From Arcuatula senhousia (lineage: Eukaryota; Mollusca; Bivalvia; Mytilida; Mytilidae), in contig OZ020306.1 of assembly GCA_963971305.1 (NCBI GenBank), forward strand, positions 4,022,842 through 4,086,841: a DNA stretch of 64,000 bases. The letters run 5' to 3'. Both the position numbers and the translations under genes were made by a program. This document shows, piece after piece, positions 24,824 through 38,955 of the stretch. The notes beneath the pieces are model-generated. The model saw only the letters and a list, made by a program, of their open reading frames with translations. It ran no database searches and was not told the origin of the DNA. The first letter of the stretch is position 1. Each line of letters begins with the position of its first letter.

Positions 24824-25617
24824 GTACATTAAGTATTAGACATTTTGTAACGTTAGTTAAATTGGTGTTATGCTAAAACGCTATTTCAATTTGACTTATA
24901 AAGCCTTACTATAGAATAGAACTGAAGAAAATGATATATATCAGTGAAAATGCAAGAGTAAATACTCTCAATTATGTTTCTTGTACTCATTTTTACATTG
25001 ACTATGTTTCTGTCCAGCAATTTTTTATAATATTGATTTCAATTACTTACTATTTGATTCTTTTTTCAATTTTGCCGATTAGGAGATCAAACAATGTGCA
25101 GTGCTTTCAATGTATGATAAATGGCATAATATAGGTTTTCATGACAAAATTATCAGTCTTTTTCGTTTATGTTCAGTAGGTGATAATAATTACATGCTTG
25201 TCTATTTGAAAATCAAAATGGAATTTTTTTCATGAGTTATTGATAGAAACGGATTATACAAAATATGGTTTTACATATTTGAATGAATAAATTTATGATT
25301 GTGAAATATACTTTTTTCCTAAGAATTGTGTCTCTAATTGGTGTTTTGTTTATTGTATTATATATTACTACCCGATTTACAGATCGCACTTGAAAGCAGT
25401 TTTGAAGCGAAAAAGATATTGCCAAACCACCATTTTAAATCAAATAACTGCAAAAAGACCATTAATCCTTTATCAAGTTAGAACCTCTGAGATTTTCCAT
25501 TTCTCTTTTATGTCTTTTTTTTCTTATTCGACATCCTAGTTTGTTTGTTTTGTTAAAAAATGTTAGCATGTGTTGCCATTCTTAAATCTTAAAACAAAAA
25601 CTATTATTCATTTTTAG

Positions 25618-25821
25618 GTTCAAAATCTAATTTGGCATTCAGAAAGGCCACCTGGATGAGTTCAACATGGTCACCTAAAGAATCGTCAAAAAAGGCAGTT
25701 GACGGAAATCTAAACACCATAAGCCATAGCAAACGACAAAGAAATCCATCTTGGAAAGTAGATTTAGGAAAGACTTATCCAATCAACCGTATCGAGATCT
25801 TCAATAGAAAAGGTCGATATG
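25618..25821 (+). CDS. Unit 9 exon A (FTP N-half)
   Basis: The protein is identical to unit 1. The Asn56 codon reverts to AAC. It is preceded by the 7-bp duplication shared with unit 8. Confidence 0.9.
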
Positions 25822-26106
25822 GTAGGTGACATCGAAATTTGAATTGTTTTGTACAAACATCTGTAGGTGTAATCGTTGTTTGAAAAAATAAATCATTTTG
25901 CTTCAAACTATGTAACCTTATTTATTTATTCCTTGCATTAATCTACACATTTCAAATTGTTTTAGTGTAAATGCCTTTAAGAGTTTAATATGTTGACAAA
26001 AATGTGTTGGAATGAATTAATTTCTCTTGACGTTGAGAGAGGAGTGGTATAAAATGACTTATTAAATATACATAGATTATTGATAGATAATTTTGAATTT
26101 TACAAG

Positions 26107-26301
26107 CAAAGCGGATGAGAAATGTTGCCGTGCACATTGGTTATGGTAAAAGAAAGATCAAGTGTGGGTCCTTCAAAGGACCTGGAAGAAGTGGACAAAA
26201 GATATCAATAAAATGCAACAATAAAAAAGGTCGACATGTGTATGTCAGTCAGGCTGGAACTGGATATTTGCAGCTTGCTGAAGTCAGAGTCTATAGTTCA
26301 G
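26107..26301 (+). CDS. Unit 9 exon B (FTP C-half)
   Basis: The protein is identical to unit 1 exon B and the splice sites are intact. Confidence 0.9.
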
Positions 26302-27033
26302 GTAATCATTAACATGGAAACGGAATATCCTTCTTTGTCACACATTAAGCGTTTTTCAGTCATTTGACATTTGCCTGAGTGAAACAGCGGACAGATTTCA
26401 AATCATATTTTGATAATGGACCTGATATATTTGTTTCCTCGCAAGTGGACTTGATATGGCCATATCAAAGCCTCAAATAAACGAGTGACGTTATAAACTC
26501 TGCTCTTTGAACAAGCATGAAAGGATGTTCAGATTTGTATGTATAAAAACAGTCAAACAATAACACCAATTATAGAAAGTTCAATGTTTATGTTTTTTTG
26601 GTGTGTTAAAGATTTAAGCAGGTTCAAATTTATAGAGTATTTTAAGGTTTTATCTTGAAAATGATGTGACATATGTATCAGGACACAGGGGTTTCCATAT
26701 CGGGTTCAATTTAATTCCTTGAACTATATTATGGTGTTATCTAACGCCTTGACCTACTATGGGAGTCTTGGAATCATATATATGGGACCTGATATGAATA
26801 AATTCGGTGTAAAAATATAAACTAAGCCCATCTTTGTTGAGATTAATATAACATTTCAGATTTTGAAAACACCCTTTCCTATAAGTTTCGATTGAAGACA
26901 ACATGAGCCTTTGACACAGTATAAAATAACTTAAGTCTCTATTTTGATAGTCAATTTGTTCGTAAATAAAGTTGTGCTACATATAGAATCTGCTTTCTAG
27001 ATTCAAACCAAAAATTATGTTTTTCTTTTGAAG

Positions 27034-27988
27034 GGAAAGCTCCTCCTAAGAAAACCAGAGGTAGGTAGTGCTAACGTCATAAGGTTCTTGATTAATATGT
27101 GTTGATTGAATATACCATTTTATTTTAAATTTTTAACAGAGTATATCTTTTGGTCAAATTATTAAATGTGTACATTAAATAATTTAGTAATTTAACAGTT
27201 TACAAGTTAATCGATGCACTATGCATTGTTCATTCTTGATTAGAAAGTAATATTATTTGTTTTGCGGTATTTTTAATAATATAAATCAGTGAAAATGCAA
27301 AAGTCAAAACACTCAATTATGTCTCTTTTAATCATTTTGACAATGACCATTTTTCTGTTAAGCTCTTTTTATAATGATAAATATTGATTGAGAATAATAT
27401 TTGGCGATAGGCCATCTGCTTTTCAAACAACTGATCATGTTTTATTACTATAGGAAAAGCTGTTTCTAGGAAAACCAAAGGTACATTAAGTTTAAAATAT
27501 TTTGTAACATCAGTTTTTTTTTTTGTGTTTTGTTAAAATGCTGTTCCAATTCGACTTGAATAAAATAATATGTATAAGTGAAAAGGTGAGAGTGAATTCC
27601 CTCAATTATGCCCCTTGTAATCATTTTTACAATGCGATCTTTTTCATAATGATTGTTTATAAATACTTTCATTTTTGATTATTTCTTAACTCGGCTGATT
27701 GTGAGATCAAACAATGTGCAGTGCTTTCGATGTATGATTAATTGCAAATAGGTTTTCATGACAAAATGATCAATATTTCTTCTTTTATGTTCAAAATATG
27801 TTAATAATAACATGCATGTGTCAATTTAAAAATCAAAATGGAAAATTCTGAAAATACAGGTAGAAAAATAGTGTTTTTATAGTTATACATATTAATTTAA
27901 GTAAAAGTTTTGTCGATAAGTCATATGCTTTTCAAACAACGATCATGTTTTATTATTATAGGAAAAGCTGTTTCTAGGAAAACCAAAG
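27034..27988 (+). CDS. Unit 9 microexon trio
   Basis: Microexons at 27034-27060 (KAPPKKTRG), 27454-27480 (KAVSRKTKG) and 27962-27988 (KAVSRKTKG). Confidence 0.78.
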
Positions 27989-28779
27989 GTACATTAAGTA
28001 TTAGACATTTTGTAACGTTAGTTAAATTGGTGTTATGCTAAAACGCTATTTCAATTTGACTTATAAAGCCTTACTATAGAATAGAACTGAAGAAAATGAT
28101 ATATATCAGTGAAAATGCAAGAGTAAATACTCTCAATTATGTTTCGTGTACTCATTTTTACATTGACTATGTTTCTGTCCAGCTATTTTTTATAATATTG
28201 ATTTCAATTACTTACTATTTGAATCTTTTTTTCAATTTTGCCGATTAGGAGATCAAACAATGTGCAGTGCTTTCGATGTATGATAAATGGCATAATATAG
28301 GTTTTCATGACAAAATTATCAGTCTTTTTCGTTTATGTTCAGTAGGTGATAATAATTACATGCTTGTCTATTTGAAAATCAAAATGGAATTTTTTTCATG
28401 AGTTATTGATAGAAACGGATTATACAAAATATGGTTTTACATATTTGAATGAATAAATTTATGATTGTGAAATATACTTTTTTCCTAAGAATTGTGTCTC
28501 TAATTGGTGTTTTGTTTATTGTATTATATATTACTACCCGATTTACAGATCGCACTTGAAAGCAGTTTTGAAGCGAAAAAGATATTGCCAAACCACCATT
28601 TTAAATCAAATAACTGCAAAAAGACCATTAATCCTTTATCAAGTTAGAACCTCTGAGATTTTCCATTTCTCTTTTATGTCTTTTTTTTTTCTTATTCGAC
28701 ATCCTAGTTTGTTTGTTTTGTTAAAAAAATGTTAGCATGTGTTGCCATTCTTAAAACAAAAACTATTATTCATTTTTAG

Positions 28780-28983
28780 GTTCAAAATCTAATTTGGCAT
28801 TCAGAAAGGCCACCTGGATGAGTTCAACATGGTCACCTAAAGAATCGTCAAAAAAGGCAGTTGACGGAAATCTAAACACCATAAGCCATAGCAAACGACA
28901 AAGAAATCCATCTTGGAAAGTAGATTTAGGAAAGACTTATCCAATCAACCGTATCGAGATCTTCAATAGAAAAGGTCGATATG
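28780..28983 (+). CDS. Unit 10 exon A (FTP N-half)
   Basis: The protein is identical to unit 1. The following intron is 13 bp shorter than in other units (deletion near 29035), leaving 272 nt. Confidence 0.9.
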
Positions 28984-29255
28984 GTAGGTGACATCGAAAT
29001 TTGAATTGTTTTGTACAAACATCTGTAGGTGTAATAATAAATCATTTTGCTTCAAACTATGTAACCTTATTTAATTATTCCTTGCATTAATCTACACATT
29101 TCAAATTGTTTTAGTGTAAATGCCTTTAAGAGTTTAATGTGTTGACAAAAATGTGTTGGAATGAATTAATTTCTCTTGACGTTGAGAGAGGAGTGGTATA
29201 AAATGACTTATTAAATATACATAGATTATTGATAGATAATTTTGAATTTTACAAG

Positions 29256-29450
29256 CAAAGCGGATGAGAAATGTTGCCGTGCGCATTGGTTATGGTAAAA
29301 GAAAGATCAAGTGTGGGTCCTTCAAAGGACCTGGAAGAAGTGGACAAAAGATATCAATAAAATGCAACAATAAAAAAGGTCGACATGTGTATGTCAGTCA
29401 GGCTGGAACTGGATATTTGCAGCTTGCTGAAGTCAGAGTCTATAGTTCAG
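29256..29450 (+). CDS. Unit 10 exon B (FTP C-half), His77Arg
   Basis: One substitution, His77 to Arg (cgc), shared with unit 11. Arg is the usual family residue here (V-R-V/I-G), so this restores the consensus. Confidence 0.9.
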
Positions 29451-30182
29451 GTAATCATTAACATGGAAACGGAATATCCTTCTTTGTCACACATTAAGCG
29501 TTTTTCAGTCATTTGACATTTGCCTGAGTGAAACAGCGGACAGATTTCAAACCATATTTTGATAATGGACCTGATATATTTGTTTCCTCGCAAGTGGACT
29601 TGATATGGCCATATCAAAGCCTCAAATAAACGAGTGACGTTATAAACTCTGCTCTTTGAACAAGCATGAAAGGATGTTCAGATTTGTATGTATAAAAACA
29701 GTCAAACAATAACACCAATTATAGAAAATTCAATGTTTATGTTTTTTTGGTGTGTTAAAGATTTAAGCAGGTTCAAATTTATAGAGTATTTTAAGGTTTT
29801 ATCTTGAAAATGATGTGACATATGTATCAGGACACAGGGGTTTCCATATCGGGTTCAATTTAATTCCTTGAACTATATTATGGTGTTATCTAACGCCTTG
29901 ACCTACTATGGGAGTCTTAAAATCATATATATGGGACCTGATATGAATAAAGTCGGTGTAAAAATATAAACTAAGCCCATCTTTGTTGAGATTAATATAA
30001 CATTTCAGATTTTGAAAACACCCTTTCCTATAAGTTTCGATTGAAGACAACATGAGCCTTTGACACAGTATAAAATAACTTAAGTCTCTATTTTGATAGT
30101 CAATTTGTTCGTAAATAAAGTTGTGCTACATATAGAATCTGCTTTCTAGATTCAAACCAAAAATTATGTTTTTCTTTTGAAG

Positions 30183-31135
30183 GGAAAGCTCCTCCTAAGA
30201 AAACCAGAGGTAGGTAGTGCTAACGTCATAAGGTTCTTGATTAATATGTGTTGATTGAATATACCATTTTATTTTAAATTTTTAACAGAGTATATCTTTT
30301 GGTCAAATTATTAAATGTGTACATTAAATAATTTAGTAATTTAACAGTTTACAAGTTAATCGATGCACTATTCATTGTTCATTCTTGATTAGAAAGTAAT
30401 ATTATTTGTTTTGCGGTATTTTTAATAATATAAATCAGTGAAAATGCAAAAGTCAAAACACTCAATTATGTCTCTATTAATCATTTTGACAATGACCATT
30501 TTTCTGTTAAGCTCTTTTTATAATGATAAATATTGATTGAGAATAATATTTGGCGATAGGCCATCTGCTTTTCAAACAACTGATCATGTTTTATTACTAT
30601 AGGAAAAGCTGTTTCTAGGAAAACCAAAGGTACATTAAGTTTAAAATATTTTGTAACATCAGTTTTTTTTTGTGTTTTGTTAAAATGCTGTTCCAATTCG
30701 ACTTGAATAAAATAATATGTATAAGTGAAAAGGTGAGAGTGAATTCCCTCAATTATGCCCCTTGTAATCATTTTTACAATGCGATCTTTTTCATAATAAT
30801 TGTTTATAAATACTTTCATTTTTGATTATTTCTTAACTCGGCTGATTGTGAGATCAAACAATGTGCAGTGCTTTCGATGTATGATTAATTGCAAATAGGT
30901 TTTCATGACAAAATGATCAATATTTCTTCTTTTATGTTCAAAATATGTTAATAATAACATGCATGTGTCAATTTAAAAATCAAAATGGAAAATTCTGAAA
31001 ATACAGGTAGAAAAATAGTGTTTTTATAGTTATACATATTAATTTAAGTAAAAGTTTTGTCGATAAGTCATATGCTTTTCAAACAACGATCATGTTTTAT
31101 TATTATAGGAAAAGCTGTTTCTAGGAAAACCAAAG
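30183..31135 (+). CDS. Unit 10 microexon trio
   Basis: Microexons at 30183-30209 (KAPPKKTRG), 30603-30629 (KAVSRKTKG) and 31109-31135 (KAVSRKTKG). Confidence 0.78.
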
Positions 31136-31923
31136 GTACATTAAGTATTAGACATTTTGTAACGTTAGTTAAATTGGTGTTATGCTAAAACGCTATTTCA
31201 ATTTGACTTATAAAGCCTTACTATAGAATAGAACTGAAGAAAATGATATATATCAGTGAAAATGCAAGAGTAAATACTCTCAATTATGTTTCGTGTACTC
31301 ATTTTTACATTGAATATGTTTCTGTCCAGCTATTTTTTATAATATTGATTTCAATTACTTACTATTTGAATCTTTTTTCAATTTTGCCGATTAGGAGATC
31401 AAACAATGTGCAGTGCTTTCGATGTATGATAAATGGCATAATATAGGTTTTCATCACAAAATTATCAGTCTTTTTCGTTTATGTTCAGTAGGTGATAATA
31501 ATTACATGCTTGTCTATTTGAAAATCAAAATGGAATTTTTTTCATGAGTTATTGATAGAAACGGATTATACAAAATATGGTTTTACATATTTGAATGAAT
31601 AAATTTATGATTGTGAAATATACTTTTCTCCTAAGAATTGTGTCTCTAATTGGTGTTTTGTTTATTGTATTATATATTACTACCCGATTTACAGATCGCA
31701 CTTGAAAGCAGTTTTGAAGCGAAAAAGATATTGCCAAACCACCATTTTAAATCAAATAACTGCAAAAAGACCATTAATCCTTTATCAAGTTAGAACCTCT
31801 GAGATTTTCCATTTCTCTTTTATGTCTTTTTTTTTCTTATTCGACATCCTAGTTTGTTTGTTTTGTTAAAAAATGTTAGCATGTGTTGCCATTCTTAAAA
31901 CAAAAACTATTATTCATTTTTAG

Positions 31924-32127
31924 GTTCAAAATCTAATTTGGCATTCAGAAAGGCCACCTGGATGAGTTCAATATGGTCACCTAAAGAATCGTCAAAAAAG
32001 GCAGTTGACGGAAATCTAAACACCATAAGCCATAGCAAACGACAAAGAAATCCATCTTGGAAAGTAGATTTAGGAAAGACTTATCCAATCAACCGTATCG
32101 AGATCTTCAATAGAAAAGGTCGATATG
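31924..32127 (+). CDS. Unit 11 exon A (FTP N-half), Thr16Ile
   Basis: One substitution, Thr16 to Ile (ata), in the MSSTWS segment. Otherwise identical, with intact splice sites. Confidence 0.89.
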
Positions 32128-32412
32128 GTAGGTGACATCGAAATTTGAATTGTTTTGTACAAACATCTGTAGGTGTAATCGTTGTGTGAAAAAATAAATC
32201 ATTTTGCTTCAAACTATGTAACCTTATTTAATTATTCCTTGCATTAATCTACACATTTCAAATTGTTTTAGTGTAAATGCCTTTAAGAGTTTAATGTGTT
32301 GACAAAAATGTGTTGGAATGAATTAATTTCTCTTGACGTTGAGAGAGGAGTGGTATAAAATGACTTATTAAATATACATAGATTATTGATAGATAATTTT
32401 GAATTTTACAAG

Positions 32413-32607
32413 CAAAGCGGATGAGAAATGTTGCCGTGCGCATTGGTTATGGTAAAAGAAAGATCAAGTGTGGGTCCTTCAAAGGACCTGGAAGAAGTGG
32501 ACAAAAGATATCAATAAAATGCAACAATAAAAAAGGTCGACATGTGTATGTCAGTCAGGCTGGAACTGGATATTTGCAGCTTGCTGAAGTCAGAGTCTAT
32601 AGTTCAG
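32413..32607 (+). CDS. Unit 11 exon B (FTP C-half), His77Arg
   Basis: Shares His77Arg with unit 10, which together with shared intron changes (cttaaaatcat, aagtcgg) marks the two as a pair. Confidence 0.9.
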
Positions 32608-33339
32608 GTAATCATTAACATGGAAACGGAATATCCTTCTTTGTCACACATTAAGCGTTTTTCAGTCATTTGACATTTGCCTGAGTGAAACAGCGGACAG
32701 ATTTCAAACCATATTTTGATAATGGACCTGAAATATTTGTTTCCTCGCAAGTGGACTTGATATGGCCATATCAAAGCCTCAAATAAACGAGTGACGTTAT
32801 AAACTCTGCTCTTTGAACAAGCATGAAAGGATGTTCAGATTTGTATGTATAAAAACAGTCAAACAATAACACCAATTATAGAAAATTCAATGTTTATGTT
32901 TTTTTGGTGTGTTAAAGATTTAAGCAGGTTCAAATTTATAGAGTATTTTAAGGTTTTATCTTGAAAATGATGTGACATATGTATCAGGACACAGGGGTTT
33001 CCATATCGGGTTCAATTTAATTCCTTGAACTATATTATGGTGTTATCTAACGCCTTGACCTACTATGGGAGTCTTAAAATCATATATATGGGACCTGATA
33101 TGAATAAAGTCGGTGTAAAAATATAAACTAAGCCCATCTTTGTTGAGATTAATATAACATTTCAGATTTTGAAAACACCCTTTCCTATAAGTTTCGATTG
33201 AAGACAACATGAGCCTTTGACACAGTATAAAATAACTTAAGTCTCTATTTTGATAGTCAATTTGTTCGTAAATAAAGTTGTGCTACATATAGAATCTGCT
33301 TTCTAGATTCAAACCAAAAATTATGTTTTTCTTTTGAAG

Positions 33340-34292
33340 GGAAAGCTCCTCCTAAGAAAACCAGAGGTAGGTAGTGCTAACGTCATAAGGTTCTTGATTA
33401 ATATGTGTTGATTGAATATACCATTTTATTTTAAATTTTTAACAGAGTATATCTTTTGGTCAAATTATTAAATGTGTACATTAAATAATTTAGTAATTTA
33501 ACAGTTTACAAGTTAATCGATGCACTATTCATTGTTCATTCTTGATTAGAAAGTAATATTATTTGTTTTGCAGTATTTTTAATAATATAAATCAGTGAAA
33601 ATGCAAAAGTCAAAACACTCAATTATGTCTCTTTTAATCATTTTGACAATGACCATTTTTCTGTTAAGCCCTTTTTATAATGATAAATATTGATTAAGAA
33701 TAATATTTGGCGATAGGCCATCTGCTTTTCAAACAACTGATCATGTTTTATTACTATAGGAAAAGCTGTTTCTAGGAAAACCAAAGGTACATTAAGTTTA
33801 AAATATTTTGTAACATCAGGTTTTTTTTGTGTTTTGTTAAAATGCTGTTCCAATTCGACTTGAATAAAATAATATGTATAAGTGAAAAGGTGAGAGTGAA
33901 TTCCCTCAATTATGCCCCTTGTAATCATTTTTACAATGCGATCTTTTTCATAATGATTGTTTATAAATACTTTCATTTTTGATTATTTCTTAACTCGGCT
34001 GATTGTGAGATCAAACAATGTGCAGTGCTTTCGATGTATGATTAATTGCAAATAGGTTTTCATGACAAAATGATCAATATTTCTTCTTTTATGTTCAAAA
34101 TATGTTAATAATAACATGCATGTGTCAATTTAAAAATCAAAATGGAAAATTCTGAAAATACAGGTAGAAAAATAGTGTTTTTATAGTTATACATATTAAT
34201 TTAAGTAAAAGTTTTGTCGATAAGTCATATGCTTTTCAAACAACGATCATGTTTTATTATTATAGGAAAAGCTGTTTCTAGGAAAACCAAAG
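33340..34292 (+). CDS. Unit 11 microexon trio
   Basis: Microexons at 33340-33366 (KAPPKKTRG), 33760-33786 (KAVSRKTKG) and 34266-34292 (KAVSRKTKG). Confidence 0.78.
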
Positions 34293-35079
34293 GTACATTA
34301 AGTATTAGACATTTTGTAACGTTAGTTAAATTGGTGTTATGCTAAAACGCTATTTCAATTTGACTTATAAAGCCTTACTATAGAATAGAACTGAAGAAAA
34401 TGATATATATCAGTGAAAATGCAAGAGTAAATACTCTCAATTATGTTTCTTGTACTCATTTTTACATTGACTATGTTTCTGTCCAGCAATTTTTTATAAT
34501 ATTGATTTCAATTACTTACTATTTGATTCTTTTTTCAATTTTGCCGATTAGGAGATCAAACAATGTGCAGTGCTTTCGATGTATGATAAATGGCATAATA
34601 TAGGTTTTCATGACAAAATTATCAGTCTTTTTCGTTTATGTTCAGTAGGTGATAATAATTACATGCTTGTCTATTTGAAAATCAAAATGGAATTTTTTTC
34701 ATGAGTTATTGATAGAAACGGATTATACAAAATATGGTTTTACATATTTGAATGAATAAATTTATGATTGTGAAATATACTTTTTTCCTAAGAATTGTGT
34801 CTCTAATTGGTGTTTTGTTTATTGTATTATATATTACTACCCGATTTACAGATCGCACTTGAAAGCAGTTTTGAAGCGAAAAAGATATTGCCAAACCACC
34901 ATTTTAAATCAAATAACTGCAAAAAGACCATTAATCCTTTATCAAGTTAGAACCTCTGAGATTTTCCATTTCTCTTTTATGTCTTTTTTTTCTTATTCGA
35001 CATCCTAGTTTGTTTGCTTTGTTAAAAAATGTTAGCATGTGTTGCCATTCTTAAAACAAAAACTATTATTCATTTTTAG

Positions 35080-35283
35080 GTTCAAAATCTAATTTGGCAT
35101 TCAGAAAGGCCACCTGGATGAGTTCAACATGGTCACCTAAAGAATCGTCAAAAAAGGCAGTTGACGGAAATCTAAACACCATAAGCCATAGCAAACGACA
35201 AAGAAATCCATCTTGGAAAGTAGATTTAGGAAAGACTTATCCAATCAATCGTATCGAGATCTTCAATAGAAAAGGTCGATATG
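35080..35283 (+). CDS. Unit 12 exon A (FTP N-half)
   Basis: The protein is identical to unit 1. The following intron reads gtctgaaa where most units have gtgtgaaa, shared with units 13 and 14. Confidence 0.9.
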
Positions 35284-35568
35284 GTAGGTGACATCGAAAT
35301 TTGAATTGTTTTGTACAAACATCTGTAGGTGTAATCGTTGTCTGAAAAAATAAATCATTTTGCTTCAAACTATGTAACCTTATTTATTTATTCCTTGCAT
35401 TAATCTACACATTTCAAATTGTTTTAGTGTAAATGCCTTTAAGAGTTTAATGTGTTGACAAAAATGTGTTGGAATGAATTAATTTCTCTTGACGTTGAGA
35501 GAGGAGTGGTATAAAATGACTTATTAAATATACATAGATTATTGATAGATAATTTTGAATTTTACAAG

Positions 35569-35763
35569 CAAAGCGGATGAGAAATGTTGCCGTGCACATT
35601 GGTTATGGTAAAAGAAAGATCAAGTGTGGGTCCTTCAAAGGACCTGGAAGAAGTGGACAAAAGATATCAATAAAATGCAACAATAAAAAAGGTCGACATG
35701 TGTATGTCAGTCAGGCTGGAACTGGATATTTGCAGCTTGCTGAAGTCAGAGTCTATAGTTCAG
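35569..35763 (+). CDS. Unit 12 exon B (FTP C-half)
   Basis: The protein is identical to unit 1 exon B. A one-base deletion just downstream (atggaacgg) is shared with units 13 and 14. Confidence 0.9.
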
Positions 35764-36495
35764 GTAATCATTAACATGGAACGGAATATCCTTCTTTGTC
35801 ACACATTAAGCGTTTTTCAGTCATTTGACATTTGCCTGAGTGAAACAGCGGACAGATTTCAAACCATATTTTGATAATGGACCTGATATTTTTGTTTCCT
35901 CGCAAGTGGACTTGATATGGCCATATCAAGGCCTCAAATAAACGAGTGACGTTATAAACTCTGCTCTTTGAACAAGCATGAAAGGATGTTCAGATTTGTA
36001 TGTATAAAAACAGTCAAACAATAACACCAATTATAGAAAAATTAAACGTTTATGTTTTTTTGGTGTGTTAAAGATTTAAGCAGGTTCAAATTTATAGAGT
36101 ATTTTAAGGTTTTATCTTGAAAATGATGTGAAATATGTATCAGGACACAGGGGTTTCCATATCGGGTTCAATTCAATTCCTTGAACTATATTATGGTGTT
36201 ATCTAACGCCTTGACCTACTATGGGAGTCTTGGAATCATATATATGGGACCTGATATGAATAAATTCGGTGTAAAAATATAAACTAAGCCCATCTTTGTT
36301 GAGATTAATATAACATTTCAGATTTTGAAAACACCCTTTCCTATAAGTTCCGATTGAAGACAACATGAACCTTTGACACAGTATAAAATAACTTAAGTCT
36401 CTATTTTGATAGTCAATTTGTTCGTAAATAAAGTTGTGCTACATATAGAATCTACTTTCTAGATTCAAACCAAAAATTATGTTTTTCTTTTGAAG

Positions 36496-37448
36496 GGAAA
36501 GCTCCTTCTAAGAAAACCAGAGGTAGGTAGTGCTAACGTCATAAGGTTCTTGATTAATATGTGTTGATTGAATATACCATTTTATTTTAAATTTTTAACA
36601 GAGTATATCTTTTGGTCAAATTATTAAATGTGTACATTAAATAATTTAGTAATTTAACAGTTTACAAGTTAATCGATGCACTATTCATTGTTCATTCTTG
36701 ATTAGAAATTAATATTATTTGTTTTGTGGTATTTTTAATAATATAAATCAGTGAAAATGCAAAAGTCAAAACACTCAATTATGTCTCTTTTAATCATTTT
36801 GACAATGACCATTTTTCTGTTAAGTTTTTTTTATAATGATAAATATTGATTAAGAATAATATTTGGCGATAGGCCATCTGCTTTTCAAACAACTGATCAT
36901 ATTTTATTACTATAGGAAAAGCTGTTTCTAGGAAAACCAAAGGTACATTAAGTTTAAAATATTTTGTAACATCAGTTTTTTTGTGTGTTTTGTTAAAATG
37001 CTGTTCCAATTCGACTTGAATAAAATAATATGTATAAGTGAAAAGGTGAGAGTGAATTCCCTCAATTATGCCCCTTGTAATCATTTTTACAATGCGATCT
37101 TTTTCATAATGATTGTTTATAAATACTTTCATTTTTGATTATTTCTTAACTCGGCTGATTGTGAGATCAAACAATGTGCAGTGCTTTCGATGTATGATTA
37201 ATTGCAAATAGGTTTTCATGACAAAATGATCAATATTTCTTCTTTTATGCTCAAAATATGTTAATAATAACATGCATGTGTCAATTTAAAAATCAAAATG
37301 GAAAATTCTGAAAATACAGGTAGAAAAATAGTGTTTTTATAGTTATACATATTATATTAAGTAAAAGTTTTGTCGATAAGTCATATGCTTTTCAAACAAC
37401 GATAATGTTTTATTATTATAGGAAAAGCTGTTTCTAGGAAAACCAAAG
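36496..37448 (+). CDS. Unit 12 microexon trio, variant first linker
   Basis: Microexons at 36496-36522 (KAPSKKTRG, Pro to Ser), 36916-36942 (KAVSRKTKG) and 37422-37448 (KAVSRKTKG). The KAPSKKTRG form occurs only in units 12, 13 and 14. The third microexon donor reads gtacattatg here and in later units. Confidence 0.78.
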
Positions 37449-37597
37449 GTACATTATGTATTAGACATTTTGTAACGTTAGTTAATTTGGTGTTATGCTA
37501 AAACGCTATTTCAATTTGACTAATAAAGCCTTACTATAGAATAGAACTGAAGAAAATGATATATATCAGTGAAAATGCAAGAGTAAATAAAAAAAAA

Positions 37598-38955
37598 TAT
37601 ATGGGACCTGATATGAATAAATTCGGTGTAAAAATATAAACTAAGCCCATCTTTGTTGAGATTAATATAACATTTCAGATTTTGAAAACACCCTTTCCTA
37701 TAAGTTTCGATTGAAGACAACATGAGCCTTTGACATAGTATAAAATAACTTAAGTCTCTATTTTGATAGTCAATTTGTTCGTAAATAAAGTTGTGCTACA
37801 TATAGAATCTGCTTTCTAGATTCAAACTAAAAATTATGTTTTTCTTTTGAAGGGAAAGCTCCTCCTAAGAAAACCAGAGGTAGGTAGTGCTAACGTCATA
37901 AGGTTCTTGATTAATATGTGTTGATTGAATATACCATTTTATTTTAAATTTTTAACAGAGTATATCTTTTGGTCAAATTATTAAATGTGTACATTAAATA
38001 ATTTAGTAATTTAACAGTTTACAAGTTAATCGATGCACTATTCATTGTTCATTCTTGATTAGAAATTAATATTATTTGTTTTGCGGTATTTTTAATAATA
38101 TAAAGCAGTGAAAATGCAAAAGTCAAAACACTCAATTATGTCTCTTTTAATCATTTTGACAATGACCATTTTTCTGTTAAGTTTTTTTTATAATGATAAA
38201 TATTGATTAAGAATAATATTTGGCGATAGGCCATCTGCTTTTCAAACAACTGATCATATTTTATTACTATAGGAAAAGCTGTTTCTAGGAAAACCAAAGG
38301 TACATTAAGTTTAAAATATTTTGTAACATCAGTTTTTTTGTGTGTTTTGTTAAAATGCTGTTCCAATTCGACTTGAATAAAATAATATGTATAAGTGAAA
38401 AGGTGAGAGTGAATTCCCTCAATTATGCCCCTTGTAATCATTTTTACAATGCGATCTTTTTCATAATGATTGTTTATAAATAATTTCATTTTTGATTATT
38501 TCTTAATTCGGCTGATTGTGAGATCAAACAATGTGCAGTGCTTTCGATGTATGATTAATTGCAAATAGGTTTTCATGACAAAATGATCAATATTTCTTCT
38601 TTTATGTTCAAAATATGTTAATAATAACATGCATGTGTCAATTTAAAAATCAAAATGGAAAATTCTGAAAATACAGGTAGAAAAATAGTGTTTTTATAGT
38701 TATACATATTATATTAAGTAAAAGTTTTGTCGATAAGTCATATGCTTTTCAAACAACGATCATGTTTTATTATTATAGGAAAAGCTGTTTCTAGGAAAAC
38801 CAAAGGTACATTATGTATTAGACATTTTGTAACGTTAGTTAATTTGGTGTTATGCTAAAACGCTATTTCAATTTGACTTATAAAGCCTTACTATAGAATA
38901 GAACTGAAGAAAATGATATATATCAGTGAAAATGCAAGAGTAAATAAACAAAAAA
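37598..38955 (+). repeat. Short unit S1: microexons only
   Basis: A 1,358-bp unit lacking exons A and B. Microexons at 37853-37879 (KAPPKKTRG), 38273-38299 (KAVSRKTKG) and 38779-38805 (KAVSRKTKG) keep splice sites and phase. The unit begins at a junction where gagtaaata is joined through a short A-run to tatatgggacctg, skipping about 1.8 kb of the normal unit. Confidence 0.85.
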
